A stretch of DNA of 64,000 nt from Eubacteriales bacterium (lineage in GTDB: Bacteria; Bacillota; Clostridia; Oscillospirales; Oscillospiraceae), in the NCBI GenBank assembly GCA_030536255.1, contig JAUNQI010000007.1, forward strand, positions 29,578-93,577. The letters run 5' to 3'. The translations under genes and the position numbers were made by a program. Positions 1 through 9,189 of this stretch are shown in pieces (position 1 is the first letter of the stretch; each line of letters begins with the position of its first letter). Below the pieces are notes generated by a model. The model saw only the letters and a list, made by a program, of their open reading frames with translations, was not told the origin of the DNA and did no database searches.

Positions 1-1441
1 CGCCGCCCATTCCGCCGCCCATGAAGCTACCTTTTCCTCCCATGTCCGGCATATCTCCCCAGTCACCGTTCTGGCCGGGCTTTTTCTGGGGATCCTGTCC
101 GGAGCCGGAGTCCTGCATCTCATAGACAGCTGTATATTTCAGATCTTTCGGTCCCTCCTCGTCCGGATCATCCGGATCTGAGCTCGACTCGATGAACAGA
201 TATTTTTTCCCGTCCTGCGGAGCGAAGCTTCCCATATCCACAATATCATTATCGGTGAAATAGGTATTGCCGCCGATCGTGACCATACCGTTGCGGACTT
301 CGCCTTCCACATAATCTCCGTTTGCCACCGGCTTTGCAGAGATCACCGTATTCTTTTCCCCTTCATAGACAGCTGACGTGACACGAATGATCTTCATTCC
401 GTCAGAAACAGCGGCAGCGCTTTCCGCCGGAACAGGCTGCTGATCGGTTTTCTCATTCTCTCCGGAGCCGAAGCTGAATCCTTCGGGCATCTGCGGCATA
501 GAATCTGAGCTGAACCCTTCGGGCATTTGCGGCATAGAGTCCGGGCTGAAGCCTTCGGGCATCTCCGGGAACTCTCCGTTCTCAGACTGAGCCGGGAAGT
601 TCGGTCTCGGGCGCTCCGTATTCTTTTCCTGTTCCTCAAGCTCCGACAGCTTTCCGAGGATCTCTTTATTCTCCGCGTCCCGATCCGTCTTTTCATCATC
701 CTCCGTGATTCCGTCGATAATTCCGTCTCCCGGAGAAAAGATTGCTTCATTCTCATACATGGAAGCCAGCTGTTCCATGATTTTTACATATTTTTTATGC
801 TCTTCAAGAAGCGTATCGTATTCCGACGTCTCTTCAATATCATCCAGCCAGATAAAGGTGTTGTTATGGTATACGGTCGCCCCTTCCGTTGCATTGATGA
901 ATTTTACCGTACCGTTGAACGCCTGCGCTTTCCACTCTTCCCCGTTGATCTCAATCACTCCGAGACAGCCGTATTCCAGCATGACGTCAGCGACCTTATC
1001 TCCGGGTTTGCAGTATATGGCTTTTACTGTTCCCGTATCCGGAACCATAATATATCTCGTAGACTGATGGTACTCCAGTGCGAACATCTGTTCTTCCAGA
1101 TAATCGATCGTCTCCTGGCAGGCTGAGATTGCTTCCTGCACGGATACGGGATCGACTTTGGCAAGCTCCTGACCCTTTTTGACGATATCGCCGTTGGAAA
1201 CGAGATATTCCGTTATCTCAACACCTGACGGAAGCTCCACATCAAGATCGTCCTGAGAAATAAGCGTCCCTGTTCCGGAAAGCGTGGAAGCGATCTCCTG
1301 GCGCTCGGCCTTTGCCGTGCGGATACTTGCTTCTTTCTCAACATCTTTTCTTGATCTGCTCAGATATACAGGGAGAGCGGACAATGCTGTAATGACCAGC
1401 ACAAGAAGTAACGTGGAAAACCATTTATTCTTTTTCTTCAT
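1..1441 (-). CDS. HlyD-family efflux adaptor, C-terminus cut by the window edge
   Basis: About 480 residues are visible, from the ATG at 1441 to the window edge, with no stop codon, so the gene is partial. An N-terminal membrane anchor (about residues 7-25) is followed by a barrel-sandwich/lipoyl-like half (around 50-85), a short helical stretch and a second beta region, as in YknX/MacA-type adaptors that sit on ABC permeases. Residues about 290-321 carry three copies of a unit containing MPEGFS, and the visible C-terminal end is rich in Gly and Met. The start lies 3 bp after the permease stop, so the gene is the fourth member of the MacAB-like operon. It is the second adaptor in the operon; the other begins at 5153. 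Substrate unknown. Confidence 0.85.
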   Translation of the reverse strand, partial: MKKKNKWFSTLLLVLVITALSALPVYLSRSRKDVEKEASIRTAKAERQEIASTLSGTGTLISQDDLDVELPSGVEITEYLVSNGDIVKKGQELAKVDPVSVQEAISACQETIDYLEEQMFALEYHQSTRYIMVPDTGTVKAIYCKPGDKVADVMLEYGCLGVIEINGEEWKAQAFNGTVKFINATEGATVYHNNTFIWLDDIEETSEYDTLLEEHKKYVKIMEQLASMYENEAIFSPGDGIIDGITEDDEKTDRDAENKEILGKLSELEEQEKNTERPRPNFPAQSENGEFPEMPEGFSPDSMPQMPEGFSSDSMPQMPEGFSFGSGENEKTDQQPVPAESAAAVSDGMKIIRVTSAVYEGEKNTVISAKPVANGDYVEGEVRNGMVTIGGNTYFTDNDIVDMGSFAPQDGKKYLFIESSSDPDDPDEEGPKDLKYTAVYEMQDSGSGQDPQKKPGQNGDWGDMPDMGGKGSFMGGGMGG

Positions 1442-1444
1442 TGA

Positions 1445-2635
1445 TCACCCTCCATAATGCAGCGCATCGATCGGTTTCATTTTCGCAGCCTTGTTCGCCG
1501 GATAGATTCCGAATACGACACCGATAAAGAAGCAGAAAATTACAGAGATCAGCACAACTGTTCCATTCAGAGAAAAACTCATGGATATCCCGGAAACGAT
1601 TCCCGCAGCGATCTGAAGGATCAGCCAGGACAGATAGATCCCGATCCCGCAGCCCAGCATACACAGGACGACCGCTTCCAGCAGGAACTGACGAAGAATC
1701 GTACCGCGGCTCGCGCCGATGGCTTTTCTTATTCCGATCTCTCTGGTACGCTCCGTAACAGTTACAAGCATAATGTTCATGATGCCGATACCGCCGACGA
1801 TCAGAGAAATCGCTGCGATTCCTCCAAGCAGGATGGAAAGGACGGAAGTAATGGAGCTCATGGCATCCTCCATTACATCCATGGCGGAAACGCTGAAAGC
1901 GTCGCTGTCATCTTCAAACCGTTCCAGCAGCAGTTCTTCCATTCGCTTTTCCGTGTCATCGACACTGACGCCTTCCGGCGTGCTGAGCACAAACGTCGTC
2001 ACATCATCCGTTACGGAAGTGGAAATCCGCATCAGCGTCGTATACGGGATATAGGCGGTATAACTGTCATTCATCATCGATGTCATGATGGATTCATTTT
2101 CCGAAAGGACACCGACAACGGTAAATTTCATTCCGTTGAGGGAGATCTCTTCTCCGATACAGTCCTCATAACCGATCAGCTCCGTTGCCGCGCCGTAATT
2201 CAGCACGCAGATTCTGGAGTGGCTGTCCACATCCGTCTGCTTGATGAAACGGCCCAGGGAGAGCATAAGCCCTTCAACATCGTAATAGTACGGCGTGGTT
2301 CCGTAGACCGTGAAGGTCGCATTGTTCGAGCCGTATTTTCCCGTTACGGAAGCCGATGCGTACGGAGCACAAATACCGATACTGTCTTCAGTCTTCTGCC
2401 ATTCATCCAGAAGTTCAAACGTAATGGGACTTCCCTTATCGTCGGAAATCGTAACTGTAATCATATCCGAGCCGAGGGATGACACCGCATCCGTGACGGA
2501 TGAAGTGGCGCCGTTGACAAGACTGACCAGAACGACCAGTGCCATTACGCCGATGATAATACCGAGCATCGTCAGGATAGAACGGAGCTTATTGGAATAA
2601 ATGCTCCGGAGAGCCATTTTCAGGGCAAGAATCAT
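1445..2635 (-). CDS. MacB/FtsX-type ABC transporter permease
   Basis: This 396-residue membrane protein has the MacB/YknZ layout: one N-terminal membrane helix (about 18-40, preceded by the family-typical NKLRSILTMLGIIIGV), a large extracytoplasmic domain (about 45-265), and three C-terminal helices with the FtsX motif region RTREIGIRKAIGASR. Proteins of this type do not form a channel; they couple cytoplasmic ATP hydrolysis to movement of an outer adaptor. The start overlaps the ATPase gene by 4 bp (ATGA), showing translational coupling. With two adaptors in the operon, the transporter probably exports or senses a cell-envelope-active compound or peptide; that is inferred from the family only. 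Confidence 0.93.
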   Translation of the reverse strand: MILALKMALRSIYSNKLRSILTMLGIIIGVMALVVLVSLVNGATSSVTDAVSSLGSDMITVTISDDKGSPITFELLDEWQKTEDSIGICAPYASASVTGKYGSNNATFTVYGTTPYYYDVEGLMLSLGRFIKQTDVDSHSRICVLNYGAATELIGYEDCIGEEISLNGMKFTVVGVLSENESIMTSMMNDSYTAYIPYTTLMRISTSVTDDVTTFVLSTPEGVSVDDTEKRMEELLLERFEDDSDAFSVSAMDVMEDAMSSITSVLSILLGGIAAISLIVGGIGIMNIMLVTVTERTREIGIRKAIGASRGTILRQFLLEAVVLCMLGCGIGIYLSWLILQIAAGIVSGISMSFSLNGTVVLISVIFCFFIGVVFGIYPANKAAKMKPIDALHYGG

Positions 2636-3303
2636 ACCTTCACCTCCGAAAGCTTTCCGTCCAGAATGTGGATCACTCGTTTTGCCTGGCAGGCAACATC
2701 ATTGTCGTGCGTGATGAGAACGATCGTATTCCCCTGCTCGTGCAGCTCGTGAAACATATCCATAATCTCTCTGGTAGTACGGGAGTCCAGGTTTCCGGTC
2801 GGCTCGTCCGCCAGGATCAGAGAAGGGTTCGTTACGAGAGCCCGGGCAATGGCAACGCGCTGCTGCTGTCCGCCGGAAAGCTCGGTCGGCAGGTGCTTTG
2901 ATCTTTTGGCAAGGCCGACCTTGTCCAGTGCTTCCGTGACCCGTTTTCTGCGCTCGCTTGCCTTGATTCCCCGGTAGATCAGCGGAAGCTCAACATTCTC
3001 CTCCGCGGAGAGCTTGGCGATCAGATTAAAGTTCTGAAAAACGAATCCGATCTTTTCGTTTCGCACTTTGGCAAGCTCATTTTCCGAGTAATCTTCGATC
3101 GGAATGCCGTCCAGCAGATACAGCCCCGCATCCGCCGTATCCAGACATCCGATAATATTCATCAGGGTCGACTTTCCGCTTCCGGAAGGCCCGATAATGC
3201 TGACGAACTCATGAGGATAGATATGCATACTGGCATGATCCAGCGCATGAACACGCTCATCGCCGATCTGATAAACCTTCGTTACATCATGAAGATCGAT
3301 CAT
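2632..3303 (-). CDS. MacB/LolD-type ABC transporter ATPase
   Basis: A 223-residue nucleotide-binding protein. The Walker A motif GPSGSGKST is at residues 38-46, followed by the Q-loop region [16 protein letters not shown], the signature LSGGQQQR, Walker B LILADEPT and the switch histidine in LITHD. The length and motifs match the LolD/YknY subfamily, which pairs with FtsX-domain permeases. It overlaps the upstream adaptor gene and the downstream permease gene by 4 bp each, so the three are translated as one coupled unit. Substrate unknown. Confidence 0.95.
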   Translation of the reverse strand: MIDLHDVTKVYQIGDERVHALDHASMHIYPHEFVSIIGPSGSGKSTLMNIIGCLDTADAGLYLLDGIPIEDYSENELAKVRNEKIGFVFQNFNLIAKLSAEENVELPLIYRGIKASERRKRVTEALDKVGLAKRSKHLPTELSGGQQQRVAIARALVTNPSLILADEPTGNLDSRTTREIMDMFHELHEQGNTIVLITHDNDVACQAKRVIHILDGKLSEVKV

Positions 3304-5153
3304 CTGCCGAATCCTCCCGGCATACCGCCGCCCATTCCGCCGCCGGAAGGCATTCCGCTTGGCATACCGCCGCCCATTCCACCGCCGGAAGGCATACCAC
3401 CGCTGAAGTCAGGCATACCGCCGCCGAAGCCGCCAAAGCCTCCGAAGCTGTTATCTTCTGCTTCCACATAGTAAACGGTATCTCCCTCATTCAGGCCGCT
3501 GACGATCTCAACATAGCTGCTGTTGGAGATTCCCGCCTCGACTTTGACAAGACCGCCGTATTCTCCGATTTCCTCATCATAACTGGTATATACATACGAC
3601 GTGGAGCTTGTCTGATGGAGTGCATCCACAGGAATGATAATGGCATCATCTACACCCTGAATCCGTACAACAACTTTTGCACGCATTCCCGGAATCATCT
3701 GCTCGCTTTTCTTCAGGCTTATATTTGCCGAATAACGGGTGACTCCGGAGGAGCTGGTCGCTGTTTTATTGATCTCCGTGACCAGACCGGAATAGGATTC
3801 GTCTCCGATCGAGCTCACGGTAATCGTTGCAGTCTGCCCTACCTCCAGAGAGAGAATATTCGACTCGTCAACGCTGATGGAGACCTCCATCAGCTCGTCC
3901 GGAGACAGCGTAACGACATCCGTCTCCTCGCCTTCGGCTCCTGTCATTGTTCCGGACACTGTGGAGGACACTGTGGACGTGGTTGATGAAGTCGTCGTAG
4001 TACCCGTCGAGGAAGATTCCTCATCGGTATAGAGGACGGAACCCACAGAGCCGGAAAACGGAGCAAGCAGAGCACCGTCTTTATTCAGCTGCATCAGTTC
4101 CAGAAGCAGATCCTGCTTTTCTTTTCTCTGTTTGATCAGAGCCTCATAGGACGCGCTGTATTCCGTATTGGAGAGGATGAACAGACAGGAACCCTTTTCG
4201 ACCGCATGGTTGACCTGCGCGGCAACCGTCCCGATTGTTCCGTTGATCCCCGTTACCTTTAATTCCTTATACACATAAAGCTTTGCTTTCCCGATCTCCG
4301 CTCCGTCTTCCGTTTTCACCGTGACGGTCTCGTCGATCTCCGGACCGTTATCCGTAACAAGGATCAGCGCAGTGCCGTTGATTACTTTTTCCACACTTCC
4401 CGTCAGCTCTTTTTCCGAACCGTCACCGCGAACTACCGTAACCTGATCCCCGGCAGAAAGACGGTCTGTTTCCAGTTCAAGAGCCATATTCCCTCCGAGA
4501 GAAATTATCGCAAGGCAGCCGTTCTTATACATGCAGTCCAGAACGGAATCCCCGGCATTTGCATATACTGCCTTGACTCTTCCTCTGACACCGGCGGTAA
4601 TATAGGTATCCACGGTATCGTCTGCCGCCTCATTAATCTCCGCGTCGATCTCTTCGATCTCGCTCTGAACAGAAGCCATTGTTGTACGGACAGACGGCAT
4701 ATCCAGCTCCGCAAGAACATCTCCTGCTTCGACCTTTTCATTTGCTTCCACAAGCACTTCTTCAATATTCACGCCCGCCGGTACACTGATGGTTTCCTCG
4801 CCAACATTCGCCAGCGTTCCGGAGCCGGAAACCGTTGTGCTGATGCTTCCTTTGGTGGCATCATAAGAGAGCACTTCCCCTGCATTGGAAACCGTGCTCT
4901 GAATCACCTTTCTTCTGAGGAACGTAAAGCCAAAGAAGCCGCCGATCAGCAGGATCAGAAGAATGATGATCACCGTACGGATCACACGACGCTTCTTTTT
5001 CTTTTTCTTCTTTTCAAGAGAACGGAAAAGTGCCTCGTCCCGGAGTGCTTTTTCCGGATCCTCTTCTTTAACGGTCTCCGGCGCATTCGGGGTGGAATCT
5101 CCGGCCACCGAGATTACTTCGTCAAGAACTGCTTTTTTCTGTGAATCTGCCAT
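3300..5153 (-). CDS. HlyD-family efflux adaptor with Gly/Met-rich tail
   Basis: The protein is 617 residues from the ATG at 5153, chosen because AAGGAA lies 6 nt upstream; an ATG at 5171 has no ribosome site. A cytoplasmic acidic/basic head ends in a poly-lysine run, then a membrane helix near residues 58-75 and an extracytoplasmic adaptor with barrel-sandwich halves and a beta-barrel. It is much longer than typical YknX (about 380 aa), partly because of a duplicated barrel region and a Ser/Thr-rich insert. The last 45 residues are nearly all Gly, Met, Pro and Ser. It is the first gene of the MacAB-like operon and follows the promoter at 5189-5221. Confidence 0.9.
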   Translation of the reverse strand: MADSQKKAVLDEVISVAGDSTPNAPETVKEEDPEKALRDEALFRSLEKKKKKKKRRVIRTVIIILLILLIGGFFGFTFLRRKVIQSTVSNAGEVLSYDATKGSISTTVSGSGTLANVGEETISVPAGVNIEEVLVEANEKVEAGDVLAELDMPSVRTTMASVQSEIEEIDAEINEAADDTVDTYITAGVRGRVKAVYANAGDSVLDCMYKNGCLAIISLGGNMALELETDRLSAGDQVTVVRGDGSEKELTGSVEKVINGTALILVTDNGPEIDETVTVKTEDGAEIGKAKLYVYKELKVTGINGTIGTVAAQVNHAVEKGSCLFILSNTEYSASYEALIKQRKEKQDLLLELMQLNKDGALLAPFSGSVGSVLYTDEESSSTGTTTTSSTTSTVSSTVSGTMTGAEGEETDVVTLSPDELMEVSISVDESNILSLEVGQTATITVSSIGDESYSGLVTEINKTATSSSGVTRYSANISLKKSEQMIPGMRAKVVVRIQGVDDAIIIPVDALHQTSSTSYVYTSYDEEIGEYGGLVKVEAGISNSSYVEIVSGLNEGDTVYYVEAEDNSFGGFGGFGGGMPDFSGGMPSGGGMGGGMPSGMPSGGGMGGGMPGGFGR

Positions 5154-5188
5154 GGTATTTCCTTTCAACAAACTGTTTTAACGGTTAC

Positions 5189-5221
5189 AATATATCCCTC
5201 TGTTCTTAAACAGTGCTGAAA
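5189..5221 (-). promoter_or_regulatory. Promoter/operator of the MacAB-like operon (site iv)
   Basis: Read on the minus strand, TTTCAGC (5221-5215), 4 nt, TTTAAGA (5210-5204), 9 nt, then a -10-like TATATT (5194-5189). The half-sites start 11 bp apart, the usual geometry for OmpR/PhoB-family regulators. The same layout occurs at 5409-5441, 10076-10108 and 12037-12072. The start codon is about 30 nt past the predicted transcription start. Confidence 0.55.
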
Positions 5222-5253
5222 ACATTTTGAATAAAAAGTGAACATAATATTGT

Positions 5254-5289
5254 CTCCGGCACAGCCCGCCGTTTTGGGCTGTACCGGAG
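5254..5289 (-). terminator. Strong hairpin between the two duplicated promoters
   Basis: CTCCGG(C/T)ACAGCCC pairs with its complement over 14 positions with one mismatch around an 8-nt loop. No U-run follows on either strand, so it may end transcription weakly, act as a leader structure, or be the 3' end of a processed RNA. Confidence 0.5.
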
Positions 5290-5402
5290 TGGTTATACAT
5301 ATTTCCGGAAGGACTTGGCCAGTCTGAAGGAACCGTAGGCTTTATCCTCCGCACTGCAGCGGCATCGGGTCCTGAGACATCCGTATCCGGCATTCTGTAT
5401 TT
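5254..5402 (-). ncRNA. Candidate short transcript or leader RNA
   Basis: A promoter-like element (5409-5441) predicts a start near 5402, and the first strong hairpin downstream ends at 5254, giving about 150 nt. No open frame with a ribosome site lies inside; a 71-codon frame at 5178-5393 starts only 9 nt after the predicted transcription start and has no Shine-Dalgarno. It could be a regulated small RNA or the 5' part of a long leader for the adaptor gene. No known RNA family was recognised. Confidence 0.25.
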
Positions 5403-5408
5403 GTTTCT

Positions 5409-5441
5409 ATCTTATTCCTCTGTACTTAAATCAGAATGAAA
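5409..5441 (-). promoter_or_regulatory. Second copy of the promoter/operator (site iii)
   Basis: On the minus strand: TTTCATT (5441-5435), 4 nt, TTTAAGT (5430-5424), the 9-nt spacer ACAGAGGAA, then TAAGAT (5414-5409). Site iv has spacer ACAGAGGGA in the same place, so the two are duplicates about 220 bp apart. It lies just past the stop of the DUF4340 gene. Confidence 0.5.
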
Positions 5442-5471
5442 AACTTATGTCCGGTCTGTTAATAACCTGTT

Positions 5472-6908
5472 TCATTTATCCGAAGGCTCTTCCTGAACCG
5501 ATTGCAGCAGATCTGTCAGAGATTCCACGTCATTCCTGCTGACAAGCACGGTCGGATCCCCGTCGATCAGCGCAACACAGTTTTTACTGTCATACCGGCA
5601 GAATTTCAGTTCCGTTTCGGGATAGTTCTCATCGGTACGATGAAATAGCAGACAAACTTCTTCCGCTCCCGGAGCTGTATTCCCGGCATAACCGGATGAC
5701 ATCATGTCTTTTAGACAATCCGCGAAATCTTCTGAAAACGGTATACCGTCCTCCTCATTTTCTGCTTTTCGCTTCCACCTTATCTCGATGTCCGTTTCTC
5801 CGTTTTCATCTGCTGCAGTTTCCACAGTTTTTTCAAGCGTAAAGAACTGATCGCCGACGGAAACATCCACAGAAACGACATCCGTGAAATCAAGGGCCAG
5901 AACATCCTCCGGCAGAAGCTCCGCTGCCGTTGTATATCTCATCTTATCGGCAAGGCCGGAGCTGATTCGGTAGATCATCCTGGAATCGCCGATTCTCGCA
6001 TAGTCCCCCGAAACCTTTAATACAAAGCTGCTGGGCTTTTCCCGGATATCAAATATTGTATTTCCATCCGAGTCCTTTTTATCGGTTTCGATCTTTTCCG
6101 TTTCCGTATATACAATCGTCACTGTTATTGGGGGTTCCTCCAGACCGGAATTTTTCAGCAGATCATCATCCGCATTCCATTCCACGCAGAGCTCCCGGTT
6201 CAGCTGCGTCACGTTCCCGATCAGCGCTGTAGCCAGAGACGTATCCAATGCAATATATTCTGCACCGTCCTTCATAAAATACTCATATTTATCACTGTAA
6301 GTGATTCCACTCTCCGGAAGACGGTCGATCTCATACTCTCCGTCCGGCGTTTCCACATGAAAAGAGACAAGATCTGTCATCTGCGGAAGCTGCTCCATCT
6401 GAAGGAACTCCATTTGATCTGTACTGAAAGCTTCCCTGACTGACGGATCCACAAGATAAACATTTCCATCCCCTGCAGAGGTATAAACATATCCGTCCAG
6501 ATCCTGCGTATTTCCGAAGGAAAGCATTTTCCCGTCGAGCGTTATCCTGCATTCCGGTTCCTCAAGACCGTATCCGGACAGATCGGATATTTTTTCTATC
6601 GTCTTAACGGATCTCACTTCTTTCAGTTTCCCGAGAAGTGCCTCAACCGTTTCCCCGTCCAGCGGAAATTCCGGTATCTCTGTCATTGTCCATTTATCCG
6701 CTGTTTTTGTGAAGGAAAGAATGTCTTCCCCGATCACGATGGACAGCTCCTTCACATTTTCCATATCCGCGGAAAAGATCACTGTCTCTTCAGCAGCATT
6801 TTCCTCTTCCGCCTGTTTTTTCCCGGTAATGCTCTTTGCTGCCTGTGTGGCAACGATCATCACGGCAAGGACTGCCGCAAGAATTATCAGTTTTCCGGTT
6901 TTTTTCAT
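5472..6908 (-). CDS. DUF4340 domain-containing membrane-anchored protein
   Basis: A 478-residue protein with an N-terminal membrane anchor (about residues 6-23) and a long extracytoplasmic region typical of DUF4340 (repeated beta-rich units; motifs such as WTMTEIPEFPLDGETVEALL). The start at 6908 is chosen because AAGGAG lies 9 nt upstream and the ATG overlaps the stop of the GldG-like gene by 4 bp. It is the last gene of a four-gene ABC operon, the usual place for DUF4340 proteins next to GldG. Its role is unknown; by context it is an accessory subunit of the exporter. Confidence 0.85.
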   Translation of the reverse strand: MKKTGKLIILAAVLAVMIVATQAAKSITGKKQAEEENAAEETVIFSADMENVKELSIVIGEDILSFTKTADKWTMTEIPEFPLDGETVEALLGKLKEVRSVKTIEKISDLSGYGLEEPECRITLDGKMLSFGNTQDLDGYVYTSAGDGNVYLVDPSVREAFSTDQMEFLQMEQLPQMTDLVSFHVETPDGEYEIDRLPESGITYSDKYEYFMKDGAEYIALDTSLATALIGNVTQLNRELCVEWNADDDLLKNSGLEEPPITVTIVYTETEKIETDKKDSDGNTIFDIREKPSSFVLKVSGDYARIGDSRMIYRISSGLADKMRYTTAAELLPEDVLALDFTDVVSVDVSVGDQFFTLEKTVETAADENGETDIEIRWKRKAENEEDGIPFSEDFADCLKDMMSSGYAGNTAPGAEEVCLLFHRTDENYPETELKFCRYDSKNCVALIDGDPTVLVSRNDVESLTDLLQSVQEEPSDK

Positions 6909-8326
6909 CTCCGTTTTCTCCTTACCCGGATGTCGATCCCGACAACCATAAATACAGCCGGGATCAGGAATACCATGCACAGCCGAAGCACTGAGGTCTG
7001 GCTGCTTGTCAGAGACAGCATGTCATAGGACAGACTCTTGGTGCGGATGGAAATACTGCTCTTTTCCCCGCAGATATAGCTCAGGCAGTTCATAAAGAAG
7101 TCTTCGTTTCCACCGGCAACCTGAATATTCGTCATCTCGTCCAGGACAGCAGAACCGGCAATCCAGATGAAGCTGGAGCTCCCGTTATCCGTGGGCGTCT
7201 CCGTAATTGCGGAAAGGACAAACTGCCCTTCCGGATCCCCGTCTTCCTTTTCATAGGTGGTCATTTCATATCCGGCGGTCTTTATATAAGCCTCGCCGGA
7301 AGTCTGCAGCAGAATCTCCGGAGTCATCCCGTTCTCAGACTCGTCAAGTGAAATGGAATGCGCGATCGGCAGAAGCACATAATAACCGGCGGAGGAAAGA
7401 GGCTCCATAATCGTATGACTGCCGAATTCCGGAAGAAGGTAGTATGGCATTCCGTATGCGAAATGATTTGCATTTCCCTCCACGACAATACCTTCCGTTT
7501 CTTTCATGCCGAAGGTTTCCGCCAGTGCATTCAGATTGTCTCTGTTCTTTCCGTTTTCAGCCGGATCCGTCACCAGAATAATGCTTCCTCCGCTCTGCGC
7601 ATAGGAAACCAGAAGTTCTTTCTCCTCCCCGGAGATATCATCCGCCGGGGCAAAGATCAGGACGCAGGACGAATCTTCCGGAACAGCGTTTTCCGTAATC
7701 AGCGACAGAGTTTTGATTTCAATATTCTGGGAAGAAATATCCGATTCGGTTGTTGAGGGAAGCGCTTGCTCTCCGTGTCCGGAAAGCAGATACACCGTCG
7801 GGACGGTTTCCGTTGTGACAAAGTCGATTGCAGATGTTACCGCATTTTCCCCGGCAAAATTAACGGAATAGTCGCCGGTGGAATAATAGTCGGAATAATC
7901 ATAGGCATAGAAATCCTCATAACTGACATATTTGCTTCTTGATCCGGATTCCACGACCAGGCTGTTATTGTAGAGCGTTTCCGAAGTGTACTGCTTCGTA
8001 AAAGTCGGGGAAACATCCGGATCCACCTTTTCGACACGAATCTTTTTACTCAGGGATTCATACCGGCCGAGGAGCGTACCCACAGCCTCATCCTCTCTTC
8101 CCGACTGAACGACCCAGTAAATGCTGATTTCATCTTCCAGAGACGCGACAATACTTTCCGTCTGTGCGGAAAGGGAAAACACTCCGTCTGAGGTCAGATC
8201 GATTTTTGTAAAGCTCTCCGGAAGATTTGCGACAAACAGATTGGCAAATACAGCAATGGCAATAACGATCGCAAGCGTTGCAAAGCTATAGCTTCCGGCT
8301 CTCAGAGATAACTGTTTCTTTTTCAT
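6905..8326 (-). CDS. GldG-like ABC-transporter accessory protein
   Basis: 473 residues from the ATG at 8326, which has AGGAG 9 nt upstream and overlaps the permease stop by 4 bp; the in-frame ATG at 8335 is too close to that ribosome site. It has a membrane helix near the N-terminus (about 15-37), a large extracytoplasmic domain of the GldG/ABC_transp_aux type (KIDLTSDGVFSLS and an ISIYWVVQSG region), and a second helix just before the basic C-terminus. In Bacteroidetes GldG belongs to the gliding ABC transporter; here there is no gliding context, so only the transporter-accessory role is inferred. Confidence 0.88.
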   Translation of the reverse strand: MKKKQLSLRAGSYSFATLAIVIAIAVFANLFVANLPESFTKIDLTSDGVFSLSAQTESIVASLEDEISIYWVVQSGREDEAVGTLLGRYESLSKKIRVEKVDPDVSPTFTKQYTSETLYNNSLVVESGSRSKYVSYEDFYAYDYSDYYSTGDYSVNFAGENAVTSAIDFVTTETVPTVYLLSGHGEQALPSTTESDISSQNIEIKTLSLITENAVPEDSSCVLIFAPADDISGEEKELLVSYAQSGGSIILVTDPAENGKNRDNLNALAETFGMKETEGIVVEGNANHFAYGMPYYLLPEFGSHTIMEPLSSAGYYVLLPIAHSISLDESENGMTPEILLQTSGEAYIKTAGYEMTTYEKEDGDPEGQFVLSAITETPTDNGSSSFIWIAGSAVLDEMTNIQVAGGNEDFFMNCLSYICGEKSSISIRTKSLSYDMLSLTSSQTSVLRLCMVFLIPAVFMVVGIDIRVRRKRR

Positions 8327-9189
8327 TCCGCCCATCTCCTTTTATCCAGAGAACGCACTGTCATGCAGATAAATACGGCAGTCACTGAGACAAAAAAGAC
8401 CAGTGTCCCGATATCCAGAACTCCGTCCAGCATATCGTCAAACCGCGAAAACAGAGAGACTTTCTCCATTACAGACGGGACAAGGCCGCTGAAGCTCTCT
8501 CCCGCGAAAACATATGTTGCAAGAATGACAATCAAAAGAACAATAAACAGGGTAAAAGACCACGAGTTATTTTTCGTCATCACACGGAATACCGCGCTGA
8601 GGGCAGCCGCTGCTACGACCAGCGCAATCACGGAAGAGGCCGCTGAAGCAGAGACCATTCTCGAAATCGTTACGAGAAAATAATTCAGGAGCATAACGCC
8701 GAAGCAGATTCCGGCTGATGCGGCCTGACTTTCCGTAAGAGAAGAAATGAACATACCAACAGAGATCAGAGCGGCTCCGAGGAGGAAAAATCCAAGAAGA
8801 GCAGCATAGCTCATTCTGAGATTTACATTTCCATATGCCCGGAGGATCAGCGGATAAGTGCCGATGATCACGACAGGAACAGCGAACAGAATAAGCATGG
8901 CAAAGTACTTTCCGAGGACGACATCAGTCATCGTAAGCGGGAGCGAATACAGAAGATTATCCGTTTTCTGCTTTTTCTCTGCTGAGATTACGCGCATGGT
9001 AAGGATCGGAACAATGATCATAAATGTAAAGGACATATTCCCGAGAACATATTCAAAGTTTGCATAGCCGGAGGAAAGGCAGATCCCTGTCGTATAAATC
9101 CCGGCAAACAGCAGCAGAAACGCTGCGAATATATATCCGGTCAGACCTGTAAAATAGGTTCTGAGTTCATGCTTCAGAATGGCTTTCAC
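8323..9189 (-). CDS. ABC-2 type transporter permease, GldF-like
   Basis: 288 residues with six predicted membrane helices and the ABC-2 start KAILKHELRTYFTG. I chose the GTG at 9189 because GGGGAGG lies 6 nt upstream and homologues begin at this lysine-rich segment; an ATG at 9231 would overlap the ATPase gene by 65 bp and add a highly basic extension. It pairs with the ATPase ending at 9167 and with the GldG-like protein, whose start codon overlaps this stop. Confidence 0.9.
   Translation of the reverse strand: MKAILKHELRTYFTGLTGYIFAAFLLLFAGIYTTGICLSSGYANFEYVLGNMSFTFMIIVPILTMRVISAEKKQKTDNLLYSLPLTMTDVVLGKYFAMLILFAVPVVIIGTYPLILRAYGNVNLRMSYAALLGFFLLGAALISVGMFISSLTESQAASAGICFGVMLLNYFLVTISRMVSASAASSVIALVVAAAALSAVFRVMTKNNSWSFTLFIVLLIVILATYVFAGESFSGLVPSVMEKVSLFSRFDDMLDGVLDIGTLVFFVSVTAVFICMTVRSLDKRRWAE

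Noticed and set aside
4990..5015. Poly-T/poly-A stretch in the adaptor gene as a programmed frameshift site
   Set aside because: It encodes a lysine/arginine run before a membrane helix, and the frame continues normally in a family-like protein.
5290..5402. Possible cyclic-di-GMP (GEMM-I) riboswitch
   Set aside because: A segment resembling AAAGCC-ACGG is present, but the GNRA tetraloop and receptor and the conserved CAGGGCAAACC segment are absent.
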